Positions 1 to 8,841 of a stretch of DNA of 44,610 nucleotides are shown here, piece after piece. The first letter of the stretch is position 1; the number at the start of each line of letters is the position of its first letter. Source of the DNA: Puniceicoccales bacterium Verruco_01 (GTDB lineage Bacteria; Verrucomicrobiota; Verrucomicrobiia; Opitutales; Oceanipulchritudinaceae); NCBI GenBank assembly GCA_001604565.1, contig LVBV01000020.1:1-44610 (forward strand), given 5' to 3'. Both the position numbers and the translations under genes were made by a program. A model generated the notes under the pieces. That model ran no database searches, was not told where the DNA came from, and worked only from the letters and a program-made list of their open reading frames with translations.

Positions 1-252
1 GATGTTCGTGATGCCGTTGTCGGCGGAATTGATCATCTCGGTCGCCTCGCTCATGCCGTCCAGACGGGCCTCAAGGGAGGTGGCCGTGCTGTTGTAGTTC
101 TCCGCGGCGAAGTAGTTCGTCGGGTTGTCGATGGCGGAGGCCACCTTCTTGCCCGTGGAGAGACGATCGGTCGTCTGGGCGAGGAGCTTCGAGGTGGACT
201 TGAGGGACGTGAGGTTGTTCCGGATGGAAGCGCTGAGTGAGATTTCTGACAT
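1..252 (-). CDS. Flagellin, N-terminal part (runs off the left edge)
   Basis: The first 84 codons of a flagellin read leftwards from an ATG at 252 and leave the window in frame. The peptide begins MSEISLSASIRNNLTSLK and contains LSTGKKVASAIDNPTNYF, the conserved N-terminal D0/D1 coiled-coil signature of flagellins, which polymerise into the flagellar filament after export through the flagellar type III apparatus. A Shine-Dalgarno-like AGAAAGG lies about 11 bases before the ATG, one of the few clear ones in this window. The start is preceded by a long non-coding stretch with a 15-bp palindrome at 342-356. I found no convincing sigma-28 promoter. The gene agrees with the chemotaxis genes elsewhere in the window. 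Confidence 0.93.
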   Translation of the reverse strand, partial: MSEISLSASIRNNLTSLKSTSKLLAQTTDRLSTGKKVASAIDNPTNYFAAENYNSTATSLEARLDGMSEATEMINSADNGITNI

Positions 253-691
253 ACTGTTAACTACCTTTCTGGTTTTGTTTTTCTCTATCTTTTCAGCATT
301 CTTGCTGACGCTGCATACATCGGATTCACCACGCCCGCTTGAGAAATTTAATTTCTAGGGTGAATGGATTCGTGTTTAAGTTTTTTCACGCTTCGTTTTT
401 CCTTGATGTGAGGGTCTTGTTGTGAAGATGCGAATCTGTATTTCATCTTCGCGTAAAACGCCTTTTGTTAAATTTTTACGCATGGGGCGCGCGCTGCTTT
501 TCCGTCCATGGACAAGCGGGTTTCTCGGAATTCCCGCCACGAAAGTTCGTCGAAATTTCTTTGGAAAAATTTCCACTTTTTCCATCGACGGGCTCCGCCT
601 GCGATCTTTGCGCCGACTCACCGGGCGCCGTGCTCCGTTGTTGACGATTCCCCGCGCGCGCGAAAGGATGAGGCCTTTCCCATATTTTCAC
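253..691. other. Intergenic region between flagellin and leuS (439 bp)
   Basis: This divergent region carries the flagellin leader on one side and the leuS leader on the other. It is AT-richer than the genes (for example 275-300, 341-358, 560-590). The leuS reading frame stays open leftwards to about 422, but that extension has a basic, low-complexity composition and no family similarity, so I treat it as non-coding. I see no T-box, riboswitch or confident promoter. A weak candidate for leuS is TTGTTG near 418 with TATTTC near 440. Confidence 0.5.
342..356. repeat. 15-bp palindrome in the flagellin upstream region
   Basis: AGAAATT-t-AATTTCT is a perfect odd palindrome about 90 bp upstream of the flagellin start. 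Its size and AT-rich character fit a binding site for a dimeric regulator or a short hairpin. There is no second copy in the window, so its role is not shown. Confidence 0.4.
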
Positions 692-3271
692 ATGGCCACG
701 ACCTGCACCGACTACGAACCCTCACGCATCGAGCCTCTCTGGCAGAAGTTCTGGGCGGACAACAACACCTTCGTCGCGAAGGACTTCGACACCACGCGCC
801 CCAAGTACTTCGCGATGGCGATGTACCCGTACCCCTCCGGTCACGGCCTGCACGTGGGTCACAGCGAGAATTATACCGCGACGGACCTCCTCTGCCGGTA
901 CAAGCGTGCTTTGGGCTTCAACGTGATGCAGCCGATGGGCTGGGACGCCTTCGGCCTGCCGACCGAGCAGACCGCCGTCGCGACCGGCGTCCACCCCCGC
1001 GAGGTCACGCGCCGGAACGTCGAGACCTTCAAGAGGCAGCTCAACCAGCACGGCTTCGGCATCGACTGGACGCGCGAGGTGAACACGACGGACCCCGGCT
1101 ACGTCCGCTGGACGCAGTGGATCTTTTTGCAGCTGTATAAACACGGGTTGGCCTACGTGGACGAGCGGCCCGTCTGGTGGTGCCAGGAGCTCGGCACAGT
1201 TCTCGCCAACGAGGAGGTCATCGACGGCAAGAGCGAGCGCGGCGGGTATCCCGTGGAAAAGCGGGCCCTGCGCCAGTGGGTGCTGCGGATCACCGCGTAT
1301 GCGGACAAGCTCCTGAAGCGCCTCGACGGCATCGACTGGCCCGAGGCTACCAAGAGCAAGCAGCGCAACTGGATCGGCAAGAGCGAGGGCGCGGAGATCA
1401 CCTTTGCCCTGGACGGTTGTGACGAGACCCTCACCGTCTTCACCACGCGTCCGGACACCCTCTACGGGGCGACGTACATGGTCGTGGCGCCGGAGCACCC
1501 GCTCGTCGGCAAGCTCACCACTGCCGCTCAAAAGAGCGCCGTGGAAGCCTACGTGAAGGCGGCGGCGTCCAAGAGCGACCTCGACCGCACGGACCTCGCC
1601 AAGGACAAGAGCGGCGTGTTTTCCGGGTCCTACGCGATCAACCCGGTGAGCGGCGCGAAGATCCCGGTGTGGATCGCCGACTACGTCCTCATGGGCTACG
1701 GCACGGGCGCGATCATGGCCGTCCCGGCGCATGACGAGCGCGACTACGATTTTGCGGTGAAGTTCGAGATCCCGATTATCCGGGTCATCGAAAAACTGGA
1801 TGCCGAGGGCAAAGAAGCGCCGCTCCCGTTCTGCGTGTACGGCAAGCTGGTGAATTCCGGCAAGCACACCGGTCTTTCGAGCAAGGAGGCCAAGGCGGCG
1901 ATCGTCGCGGACCTTGAAAAACGCGGCATCGGCAAACTTTCCGTCAACTACAAGCTGCGCGACTGGCTCTTTTCGCGCCAGCGCTACTGGGGCGAGCCCT
2001 TCCCGATCGTGTGGGTCTCCGAGGCGGACTACAAGAAGGCCTCCGGCGAGGTGGCCGCGAACCTGCCGAAGGACCCGATCACCTTCGTGGAGAACGGCGT
2101 GACGCAGTACGCGTTGCCCGTCCCGGCCTCGCAACTGCCGCTCCAGCTTCCCGAGACGGACAACTTCCAGCCCTCCGGCACGGGCGAATCGGCCCTCGGG
2201 CGCTGCACGGACTGGCTCGAAATCTGGTTCAATGCCGCGACCGGCGAGGCCAAGAGCGCCAAGGAGCCGAAGCCAGCGGGCGAATCCTGGGTGCGCGCTC
2301 GCCGCGAGACGAACACGATGCCGCAGTGGGCCGGTTCCTGCTGGTATCACCTGCGCTACGTGGACCCGAAGGACGACAAGTATCTCATCGACCCGAAGCT
2401 CAATAATTACTGGGGGAGTCCCGACTACTACATCGGCGGTCCGGAGCACGCGGTGCTGCACCTTCTCTACGCGCCCTTCTGGCACCTCTTCCTTTACGAC
2501 ATCGGTGCCGTCACGACGGCGGAACCGTACCCGCGCCTCGTCCATCAGGGCATGGTCCTTGGCGAGAACGGGGAAAAGATGTCCAAGAGCCGCGGGAACG
2601 TCATCAATCCCGACGACGTCATCAAGGAGCACGGCGCCGACGCGATGCGGATGTACCTCATGTTCATGGGCCCGCTGGAGGACGACAAGCCGTGGAACAC
2701 CAAGGGCATCGAGGGCGTGACGCGGTTCCTGCGCCGCCTCTGGCGCGAGGTGATCGACGCCGACGGGAAGATTTCCGCCAAGGTGAGCGCGGACGCGAAG
2801 GAGTCCGCCGCCTTCCACAAGGTCCACCACGAGACGATCAAGAAGGTGGGCGAGGATTACGAAAAAGGCCGCTACAACACGGCCATCGCCCAGATGATGA
2901 TCTGGATGAACGCCATCGGAAAGGAGGAGACGGTCCTGCCGGGTTCCATCAAGGACTTTTTGCGGCTTCTGGCCCCCATTGCCCCGCATATCTCTGAGGA
3001 ACTCTGGGAGAGGCTGGGGGAGGCTCCCAGCATCGTCGATGCGGGCTGGCCGAAGTTCGACCCCGCCGCGCTCGTCGAGGAGAGCGTGATGCTCGGCATC
3101 CTCGTGAACGGCAAGCCAAGAAGCGAAGTCAAGATCGCCCGCGACGCGCCGGAGGCCGAGGCCCTCGCCCTCGCCAAGGCCGACGAAAGGGCAAAGCCCT
3201 TCCTCGACGGCAAGACGATCCGCAAGGTCGTTTACGTCCCGGGGAGGATCATCAACATCGTGGCGAACTAA
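692..3271 (+). CDS. leuS: Leucyl-tRNA synthetase
   Basis: Cytoplasmic class Ia aminoacyl-tRNA synthetase that charges tRNA-Leu. The 859-residue product has the normal length. The HIGH-type motif is HVGH at residues 54-57. The CP1 editing domain shows TTRPDTLYG and later GTGAIMAVPAHDERD. The KMSKS loop is at 629-633, followed by an anticodon-binding domain. The start at 692 (MATTCTDYEPSRIEPLWQKF) is chosen because family similarity begins right there; the frame is open further upstream but looks non-coding. The alternative ATG at 668 directly abuts an AAAGG and is less likely. No clear Shine-Dalgarno sequence precedes 692. A strong hairpin terminator follows the stop. Confidence 0.97.
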   Translation: MATTCTDYEPSRIEPLWQKFWADNNTFVAKDFDTTRPKYFAMAMYPYPSGHGLHVGHSENYTATDLLCRYKRALGFNVMQPMGWDAFGLPTEQTAVATGVHPREVTRRNVETFKRQLNQHGFGIDWTREVNTTDPGYVRWTQWIFLQLYKHGLAYVDERPVWWCQELGTVLANEEVIDGKSERGGYPVEKRALRQWVLRITAYADKLLKRLDGIDWPEATKSKQRNWIGKSEGAEITFALDGCDETLTVFTTRPDTLYGATYMVVAPEHPLVGKLTTAAQKSAVEAYVKAAASKSDLDRTDLAKDKSGVFSGSYAINPVSGAKIPVWIADYVLMGYGTGAIMAVPAHDERDYDFAVKFEIPIIRVIEKLDAEGKEAPLPFCVYGKLVNSGKHTGLSSKEAKAAIVADLEKRGIGKLSVNYKLRDWLFSRQRYWGEPFPIVWVSEADYKKASGEVAANLPKDPITFVENGVTQYALPVPASQLPLQLPETDNFQPSGTGESALGRCTDWLEIWFNAATGEAKSAKEPKPAGESWVRARRETNTMPQWAGSCWYHLRYVDPKDDKYLIDPKLNNYWGSPDYYIGGPEHAVLHLLYAPFWHLFLYDIGAVTTAEPYPRLVHQGMVLGENGEKMSKSRGNVINPDDVIKEHGADAMRMYLMFMGPLEDDKPWNTKGIEGVTRFLRRLWREVIDADGKISAKVSADAKESAAFHKVHHETIKKVGEDYEKGRYNTAIAQMMIWMNAIGKEETVLPGSIKDFLRLLAPIAPHISEELWERLGEAPSIVDAGWPKFDPAALVEESVMLGILVNGKPRSEVKIARDAPEAEALALAKADERAKPFLDGKTIRKVVYVPGRIINIVAN

Positions 3272-3295
3272 AACGTCCCGGCAGTTTTGTGAAAC

Positions 3296-3323
3296 AACGG
3301 ACGCTCCTAGGGGCGTCCGTTTT
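3296..3323. terminator. Terminator between convergent leuS and hemN
   Basis: The stem ACGGACGC / GCGTCCGT (3297-3304 with 3313-3320) is followed by TTTT on the plus strand, a typical Rho-independent terminator for leuS. On the minus strand the hairpin is followed by TTGTTTC, so it may also serve hemN, which ends at 3344. Confidence 0.8.
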
Positions 3324-3343
3324 CGCGTACGGAGTAGAGCTTT

Positions 3344-4705
3344 CTACACCGCCTTCGAGTGCCGCTTTTCGGTGGGTTTGAAGTATTGGTCGAAGCGGAC
3401 GGCGATGCTGCGGACAAGGAGTCGTCCCATGGGCGTGATTTCCAGCTTGCCCGGGCGGCGGACAAGGAGGCCGTCCTTTTCCAAGTCGTCCATGCCCGCG
3501 AGCTCGGCGGCGAAGTGCGCCTCGAAGTCCACACCGGTCGCGCGGGATATCTCCGCGTAGTCCAGCACGCACGCGCACATGACGGCCATGATGACCTTGC
3601 GCCGCAGAACGTCCTCCTCCGTTAGGAAGACGCCGCGCTCCACGGGCAGGTGCCCGGCGTTGACCGCCGCGTAGTACGCGTCCAGCGCATGGAAGTTCTG
3701 CCGGTAGCTCTTCGGGGACTGCGAGATCGCCGTGACGCCGAAGCCCAGCATCTCCAGACCCGCGCGCGTGCTGTACCCCTGAAAATTGCGCTGCATCGTG
3801 CCGTCCCGGTGCGCGAGGGCGAGCTCGTCGGTCGGCTTGGCGAAGTGGTCGAGGCCGATGTGCTCGTAACCCGCCGCCACCAGCTTTTCCGCCGCGAGGG
3901 CAAAGAGCGCGATCTTTTCCGGCCCTGTCGGGAGGGGCCCCGCAAGGAGCAGGTTCTTCTGAGCGGGCTTCATCCACGGGACGTGCGCGTAGTTGAAGAC
4001 GGCGACCCTCTCGGGGGAAAGCTCGATCACGTGGTCGATGGTGCGCGCGAAGCTGGCCTGCGTCTGAAGCGGCAGGCCGTACATGAGGTCCACGTTGACC
4101 GAGGCAAAGCCCCGTTCCCGCATCATCGCCATCGCCTTCCTGTTCAGTTCCGGCGGCTGGATACGGTGCACGGCCTTTTGCACGGCGGGGTCGGCATCCT
4201 GCACGCCGATGCTCGCGCGCGTGAAGCCGCCCGCGCGCAGAATGTCGAGGTGCTCCGCCGTCAGGATGCGCGGCTCAAGCTCCGCGGAAAGCTCGGCATC
4301 GGTGGCAAAGTCAAAGCGCGCGCGCACCACCCCGAGGAGGCGTTCGAGCTGCGCGGGCGAAAAAAAGTCCGGCGAGCCGCCGCCCAGGTGCATCTGCTCC
4401 ACCTTTCGCCCGGGCTTGAGGAGCGGCAGGTAGAGGCCCATTTCCCTTTCGAGGGCGTCGATATAGGGATCCGCCTTCGCATGATCGCCCGTGATGATGC
4501 TGGAGCACGCGCAGAACCAGCAGAGGGACTCGCAGAAGGGCAGGTGGAAGTAGAGCGAGAGCGGGCCGTCCCATCCGGCAACCTCGTCCGCGAGCGGCTT
4601 TGGGTCGTTCACGGGTTTGAACTGGAGGGCCGTGGGGTAGGAGGTGTAGCGCGGCGCGGGAACGTCGTACTTAGAAATGAGCGCGCTCTCCCGAAATGGA
4701 TTCAT
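3344..4705 (-). CDS. hemN: Oxygen-independent coproporphyrinogen III oxidase
   Basis: Radical SAM enzyme that decarboxylates coproporphyrinogen III to protoporphyrinogen IX in haem synthesis without oxygen. It is 453 residues, the size of true HemN. The N-terminus has the YTSYPT motif, and the iron-sulfur motif is HLPFCESLCWFCAC (C58, C62, C65 and the HemN-specific C67). The CxxxCxxCxC pattern argues for real HemN rather than the HemW family. I place the start at 4705 (MNPFRESALISKYDVPAPRY); an in-frame ATG at 4765 would overlap hemE. It lies 31 bp downstream of hemE in the same direction, so the two probably form one transcript covering consecutive parts of the pathway. Confidence 0.96.
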   Translation of the reverse strand: MNPFRESALISKYDVPAPRYTSYPTALQFKPVNDPKPLADEVAGWDGPLSLYFHLPFCESLCWFCACSSIITGDHAKADPYIDALEREMGLYLPLLKPGRKVEQMHLGGGSPDFFSPAQLERLLGVVRARFDFATDAELSAELEPRILTAEHLDILRAGGFTRASIGVQDADPAVQKAVHRIQPPELNRKAMAMMRERGFASVNVDLMYGLPLQTQASFARTIDHVIELSPERVAVFNYAHVPWMKPAQKNLLLAGPLPTGPEKIALFALAAEKLVAAGYEHIGLDHFAKPTDELALAHRDGTMQRNFQGYSTRAGLEMLGFGVTAISQSPKSYRQNFHALDAYYAAVNAGHLPVERGVFLTEEDVLRRKVIMAVMCACVLDYAEISRATGVDFEAHFAAELAGMDDLEKDGLLVRRPGKLEITPMGRLLVRSIAVRFDQYFKPTEKRHSKAV

Positions 4706-4736
4706 CCCCGTCACTCTAGCCGATGCGTCAAGTTCG

Positions 4737-5774
4737 TCAGGAAAAATCCCTCGCCGCCGCCACAATGGCCGCCACGCTTTCGAGCCGGGCCTGCGGATGG
4801 ATGCCGTGGCCGAGGTTCAGGATATGCCCCGCGCGGCCCTTCATGGAGGCGAGGAGTGCCCTCGTCGCCGCATACGCCGCCTCGGGATCGCCGTCGGGCA
4901 GCGCGGGGGAAAGGTTCCCCTGCACGGCGATGCTCGCGGGAAGCCTCTCCGCCGCCGCGCGAAGGTTGAGTGAATCCGAAAGAGAGACGACTTGCACGCC
5001 GGTTGCCGCCAGCGTCGCGGGAGGGCAGGGCGCGTCCTTCGCAAAGAGGATCGCTGGCACGTTTTTCGGCAACGCCGCAACGATCTTCCCGATCCACTTG
5101 AGGGAAAGCTCCCCGTACAGCTCCGCCGGAGCCGCCGCCGCCCAGGAATCGAAAATCTGCACTGCGTCCGCACCCGCCTCGATCTGGAAGGCGAGATGCG
5201 TCGCCACGGCTGCCGTGAGTTTCTCCATGAGAAGGTCAAAGGCGTCCGGAGCCTCCCGGGAGAGTGCCAGCACCTTCGTGAAAGCTCCGTTCTTCGCGCC
5301 GCGTCCTTCCGCAAGGTAACAGGCAAGGGTCCACGGGCTTCCCGCAAAACCGAGGAGTGCCGTCTGCGTCCCCAATTCTCTCCGGGAGAGCCGGAGCGCC
5401 TCCGCCACGTAGGAAAGCCGTTCGCGGACAAGATCCGGATCGGCGCAAAGCCCTTCCGCGTCGGCCTTCGAGGCGATGGTGCGCCCCGTGACGACGCCGG
5501 TGCCCTCCACGATCTGATAGGGCACCCCCATCGCCTCCGGCACCGCCATGATGTCCGAAAATACGATCGCCGCGTCGAAGCCGAATCGCCGGACGGGCTG
5601 GAGCGTCACCTCCGCCGCGAGTTCGGGTGTATGGATCATCTCGGCAAAGGAGCGGCTCTCGCGCAGAGCCCGGTATTCCGGCAGGTAGCGCCCGGCCTGC
5701 CGCATGATCCACAGGGGCGTGCGCTCCACGGGGAGGCTGGCGGTTGCGGCAAGGAATCGTTCGCGTGCGTTCAC
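4737..5774 (-). CDS. hemE: Uroporphyrinogen decarboxylase
   Basis: Cofactor-free enzyme that removes four carboxyl groups from uroporphyrinogen III to give coproporphyrinogen III, the substrate of hemN just downstream. The N-terminal signature PLWIMRQAGRYLPEYR carries the substrate-binding arginines (about R25 and R29), the catalytic aspartate region is VFSDIMAVPEA (D74), and the second family motif is GFAGSPWTLACYL. I choose the GTG at 5774, which gives 345 residues, normal for HemE. An in-frame ATG at 5864 would add 30 residues without family character and run into the divergent methyltransferase. No good Shine-Dalgarno sequence is visible. Confidence 0.95.
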   Translation of the reverse strand: MNARERFLAATASLPVERTPLWIMRQAGRYLPEYRALRESRSFAEMIHTPELAAEVTLQPVRRFGFDAAIVFSDIMAVPEAMGVPYQIVEGTGVVTGRTIASKADAEGLCADPDLVRERLSYVAEALRLSRRELGTQTALLGFAGSPWTLACYLAEGRGAKNGAFTKVLALSREAPDAFDLLMEKLTAAVATHLAFQIEAGADAVQIFDSWAAAAPAELYGELSLKWIGKIVAALPKNVPAILFAKDAPCPPATLAATGVQVVSLSDSLNLRAAAERLPASIAVQGNLSPALPDGDPEAAYAATRALLASMKGRAGHILNLGHGIHPQARLESVAAIVAAARDFS

Positions 5775-5873
5775 GGGACAACTTGATGCCCGTAAAGTGC
5801 CGTAAAGCCAACGATATTTGCCGTCCGTGCCGCCTCTCTTGCGCGGGCGATGTCGAATGTGCATTCTTCGGCC

Positions 5874-6683
5874 ATGCCTTCAGAAAATCCCAGTTGGAAC
5901 GCGTCGGACTACAAGGCCAATTCCTCGGCCCAGCTTGGATGGGGCCTCGGCGTGCTTGCACAGATGAAGCTGCCCAGCGACGCCCGCGTACTGGATGTCG
6001 GCTGCGGCGACGGACGTATCACGCGCGAGATCGCGCGACTGGTCCCGCAGGGCCGCGTGCTGGGGATCGACGCCTCGGCGGACATGATCACGCTGGCCCG
6101 GGAGAGCTTTCCCGAGACTGCGAATCTTTCCTTCGAGTGCATGGATGCCCGGCGCATCGTCCTGCCGGAGAAATTCGATGTCGTCTTCTCGAACGCGGCG
6201 CTCCACTGGTTCCGCGAGCACGACGCCTTCCTCTCGGGACTGCGTGCCTGTCTCAATCCCGGCGCGCGCCTTGTGTTTTCCTTCGCCGGGAAGGGAAATG
6301 CGGGCGAGATGGTGAAGGCTCTCTTTGGCACGATTCGCAGGGAGAAATGGCGCACTTATTTCCAGCGCGAGGACTTCACGCCGGAGAAGCTGCCCTATGC
6401 GTTCTTCTCCCCGGAGGAATACAGCGAAATTCTGCGGCGTAACGGCTTTGAGCCCGAATCGGTGGAGCTCGTCCACCGCGTGATGCGGCAGGCGGGGCGC
6501 CCGGGACTGGCGGGCTGGTTCCGGACGACGTGGATGCCCTTTACGGGCCACGTGCCGGAAGCGTTGCGGGAGGAGTTCATCGCGGAGGTGGTGGAGACCT
6601 ATGCCACCATGCATCCCGAGGAGGCGGACGGGAGTCTCCTTGTGGACATGTACGCCCTCGTCGTTCGCGCCAGGCGGACGTAA
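5874..6683 (+). CDS. Class I SAM-dependent methyltransferase, Tam-like
   Basis: Predicted soluble methyltransferase of about 269 residues. Motif I is VLDVGCGDGRITREIA, followed by the acidic residue of motif II in VLGIDAS and motif IV/post I FDVVFSNAALHW. The SNAALHW motif and the C-terminal half (helical, with GWFRTTWMPF) resemble trans-aconitate 2-methyltransferase, but the substrate cannot be fixed from sequence. The start is uncertain: ATGs at 5850 and 5874 are in frame, neither with a Shine-Dalgarno sequence; I favour 5874. The gene is divergent from hemE with a gap of about 100 bp and ends at a bidirectional terminator. Confidence 0.85.
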   Translation: MPSENPSWNASDYKANSSAQLGWGLGVLAQMKLPSDARVLDVGCGDGRITREIARLVPQGRVLGIDASADMITLARESFPETANLSFECMDARRIVLPEKFDVVFSNAALHWFREHDAFLSGLRACLNPGARLVFSFAGKGNAGEMVKALFGTIRREKWRTYFQREDFTPEKLPYAFFSPEEYSEILRRNGFEPESVELVHRVMRQAGRPGLAGWFRTTWMPFTGHVPEALREEFIAEVVETYATMHPEEADGSLLVDMYALVVRARRT

Positions 6684-6723
6684 CCGGGCAAAAGAGCGTT
6701 TGCAAAGACTCCTCCGTACGCGA

Positions 6724-6749
6724 AAAACCCGGGACGAACCCCGGGTTTT
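6724..6749. terminator. Bidirectional terminator between methyltransferase and chemoreceptor
   Basis: The perfect stem AAAACCCGGG / CCCGGGTTTT (6724-6733 with 6740-6749) has a 6-base loop. The ends supply a T-run on either strand, so it can stop both the plus-strand methyltransferase and the minus-strand chemoreceptor transcripts. Confidence 0.85.
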
Positions 6750-6773
6750 CGTTTGGGAAATGGCCGCCGTGCT

Positions 6774-8351
6774 TTACGACATCGGCAGGAAGTGACCCTC
6801 CGAAGACTTGGGCTTGGATGCGGTCTTCGGCGTGCTCTCCACGGCGCGGGCGGCGGCACGGGGCTGCACCTGCCTTTCCGCAACGCTGACGCGTGCCGTG
6901 GCCTTGCCTGCGGGGGTGGCGGCGGCGCCCACGAGGGCCTTCAGCATGACCACCGTATCCTTGAGGGTGCCCGCATGGGAGTTCAACTGTTCGGAGGCGG
7001 AGGCGGTCTCCTCGGCATTGGCGGCGTTGGACTGCGTCACCTTGTCCATCTGCTGGACGGCGTCCGTGAGCTGACTGATTCCGCGGTCCTGCTCCTGCGA
7101 GGCGTTTGCGATCTCCGCGACGAGGGTGTTCATCTCTCCCGCCTTTTCCACGATGATGCCGAGGGATTCCGCCACCTTGGCGGAGATGGTGACGCCGCGC
7201 TCGCTGTTGCGGATGGCTCCCTCGATCTTGCTCGAAGTCTCCTTGGCGGATTCGGCACTGCGCTGGGCGAGGTTGCGCACCTCCTCGGCCACCACGGCGA
7301 ACCCGGCGCCGGCCTCACCTGCGCGCGCGGCCTCCACGGCGGCGTTCAGCGCCAGGATATTCGTCTGGAAGGCGATCTCGTCGATCGTCTTGATGATCTG
7401 CGAGATCCCTGCGGACGACTCCTTGATGGCGTCCATCGCCTTCTGCATCTCCCTCATCTGGCTTGCCGAGGAATCGGCGGCCTGATGCATTTCGTCGGAA
7501 AGACTCTTGGCCTCCTGCGCGCTCTTGGCGTTCTGGCTCGTCATGCTGGACATTTCTTCCAGTGAGGAACTGGTCTCCTCAAGTGAGGCGGCCTGCTCGC
7601 TCGCGCCTTCGGCAAGCTGGTTGCTCGCGCCGGACACCTGGCTTGCTGCCGAGGCCACCTGATCGCTCCCCTCGTCGATGGAGGCGATCGCTTCGCGCAG
7701 GATGCGGTTTGTCCCCACGATCGAAACGTAGGTCGCCGTCCCGGCAATGACCAGCACGGCCAAAAAGCCAAGGATGATGAAAAAGAGGGACTGGTCCATC
7801 ACGCCCTTGATGTCGTTTCCCACCTCAACGCTTGCCTGCTGACTGTAGTTCACGAGCTTCTCCACAATCGTTCCGTATGCGGCATAGGCGGGGTCCATCC
7901 TACTCTTCATGAGGGCGAAAGCTTCGTCGTCTTTGTTTTCGCGCGAGAGCTGAAGGACGTCGTTCAGCGCGGAAAGATACGTTTGCCGGGCCTTGACCAT
8001 GTCGCTGTACATCCGGCGTTCCTCGTCGGTCTGGAGCGTGCCCTCGAACTTTTTCAGGTTCGCTGTGACGGAGGCGCTCGTCTCGGCGAGAAGCCGCTCC
8101 TGCGCGGCGTATTCATCCGGATCGGCGGAAAGGAGGTGGCGCTCGGCAATGGCGTAGGTTTGGGTGACGGCGTTGTGCACCGCTCCTAGGTAAATGCTGC
8201 CCGGCATCGTGTGCTCGATGAGGGAGTCGGCCCGGGTTTGCGAGCGGTGCAGGCCGATATAGCCCGCCAGGGCCACGAGCAGGGCTGCGGCCACCATGAG
8301 TGCCATGCCCAGTCCGATTCGCTTGCCGATCGTCCAGTTGCTGAATGTCAT
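6774..8351 (-). CDS. Methyl-accepting chemotaxis protein without a recognisable HAMP domain
   Basis: Inner-membrane chemoreceptor of 525 residues that controls CheA. TM1 spans about 10-33, a helical periplasmic sensor of the 4HB type about 34-185 and TM2 about 188-212. The cytoplasmic signalling hairpin follows, with the tip motif [20 protein letters not shown] (about 325-344) and [11 protein letters not shown] after it. Only about 15 residues separate TM2 from the coiled coil, too few for a normal HAMP domain. The start at 8351 ([13 protein letters not shown]) places TM1 correctly; the longer frame upstream is non-coding. The start is preceded by CCATT and no Shine-Dalgarno sequence. A hairpin-rich leader lies at 8422-8500. 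Confidence 0.94.
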   Translation of the reverse strand: MTFSNWTIGKRIGLGMALMVAAALLVALAGYIGLHRSQTRADSLIEHTMPGSIYLGAVHNAVTQTYAIAERHLLSADPDEYAAQERLLAETSASVTANLKKFEGTLQTDEERRMYSDMVKARQTYLSALNDVLQLSRENKDDEAFALMKSRMDPAYAAYGTIVEKLVNYSQQASVEVGNDIKGVMDQSLFFIILGFLAVLVIAGTATYVSIVGTNRILREAIASIDEGSDQVASAASQVSGASNQLAEGASEQAASLEETSSSLEEMSSMTSQNAKSAQEAKSLSDEMHQAADSSASQMREMQKAMDAIKESSAGISQIIKTIDEIAFQTNILALNAAVEAARAGEAGAGFAVVAEEVRNLAQRSAESAKETSSKIEGAIRNSERGVTISAKVAESLGIIVEKAGEMNTLVAEIANASQEQDRGISQLTDAVQQMDKVTQSNAANAEETASASEQLNSHAGTLKDTVVMLKALVGAAATPAGKATARVSVAERQVQPRAAARAVESTPKTASKPKSSEGHFLPMS

Positions 8352-8421
8352 AATGGAGAGAGGAGAGAACGCGGAATCCCCCGCGAAAACCGCCGTTCGG
8401 GAAGTGTACGCCGATAGAGAG

Positions 8422-8500
8422 CCAATCTCGCTAGGCGAGTTGGAGAGAGGGCGACCTGTGGGGGCGAGTCGCCTGCCAATCAAGTGCTTGATCGGTTGGC
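8422..8500 (-). promoter_or_regulatory. Structured leader upstream of the chemoreceptor gene (three hairpins)
   Basis: In the minus-strand RNA three stems follow one another. The first is GCCAA..TTGGC enclosing ATCAAG/CTTGAT (8475-8500), the second GGCGAC/GTCGCC (8450-8455 with 8468-8473), and the third CCAA..TTGG enclosing CTCGC/GCGAG (8422-8443). The first and third share a CCAAC...ATTGG frame. It sits 70-150 bases before the start codon. It does not match any riboswitch consensus I know. The structure is seen; the regulatory role is inferred. Confidence 0.4.
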
Positions 8501-8546
8501 GGCTACGGCGATTAATACTTTTATCACCGGGTTGTAAGAAAACTTG

Positions 8547-8569
8547 AAAAACCCGAGGCCCGCATCGGG
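8547..8569 (-). terminator. Terminator downstream of the CAU tRNA
   Basis: On the minus strand, CCCGA-8 base loop-TCGGG is followed by TTTTTC, about 60 bases after the tRNA 3' end. It is the expected Rho-independent terminator of the tRNA transcript and lies before the chemoreceptor leader. Confidence 0.65.
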
Positions 8570-8630
8570 ACATTTTTCATCAATCCCAGGATCTGGGAAC
8601 ACGCCTGGAATACATCCGGCGAAGTGAAAA

Positions 8631-8707
8631 TGGTGGTAGGAGCCGGGATCGAACCGGCGACCTAGGGCTTATGAGTCCCTCGCTCTGACCGACTGAGCTA
8701 TCCTACC
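8631..8707 (-). tRNA. tRNA with CAU anticodon (elongator Met or Ile2)
   Basis: Complete cloverleaf of 74 bases plus an encoded CCA. The acceptor stem is GGTAGGA/TCCTACC, the D-stem GCTC/GAGC, the anticodon loop CTCATAA, and the T-arm carries GGTTCGATCC. The paired G1-C72 rules out an initiator tRNA, which has a mismatch there. CAU can be elongator Met or the lysidine-modified Ile2; the sequence alone does not settle this for me. Position 31-39 is an A-G mismatch next to the loop. A TTGACA box (8784-8789, minus) lies upstream, but its -10 position is only a T-run. Confidence 0.93.
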
Positions 8708-8841
8708 CCCGTCGCGCTCCCTGTCCGCGGGCAAACGCCCTCGATCAAGGAGAAAGAGAGAAAAAACCGGTCGCGCGCAAAAATGTCAACAGAGGAAACC
8801 TCGAATCGCGTGGAGCGGGTGTGGTTTTGCCCGCGTCCGTG

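Noticed and set aside
422..691. In-frame upstream extension of leuS by 90 codons
   Set aside because: The added sequence is Arg-rich and unlike any LeuS N-terminus; family similarity starts at 692.
722..2989. Long open frame antisense to leuS (and similar ones opposite the EF-G-like gene, icd, hemN and the carboxyltransferase)
   Set aside because: These are typical GC-rich shadow frames, Arg/Val/His-rich and without recognisable motifs.
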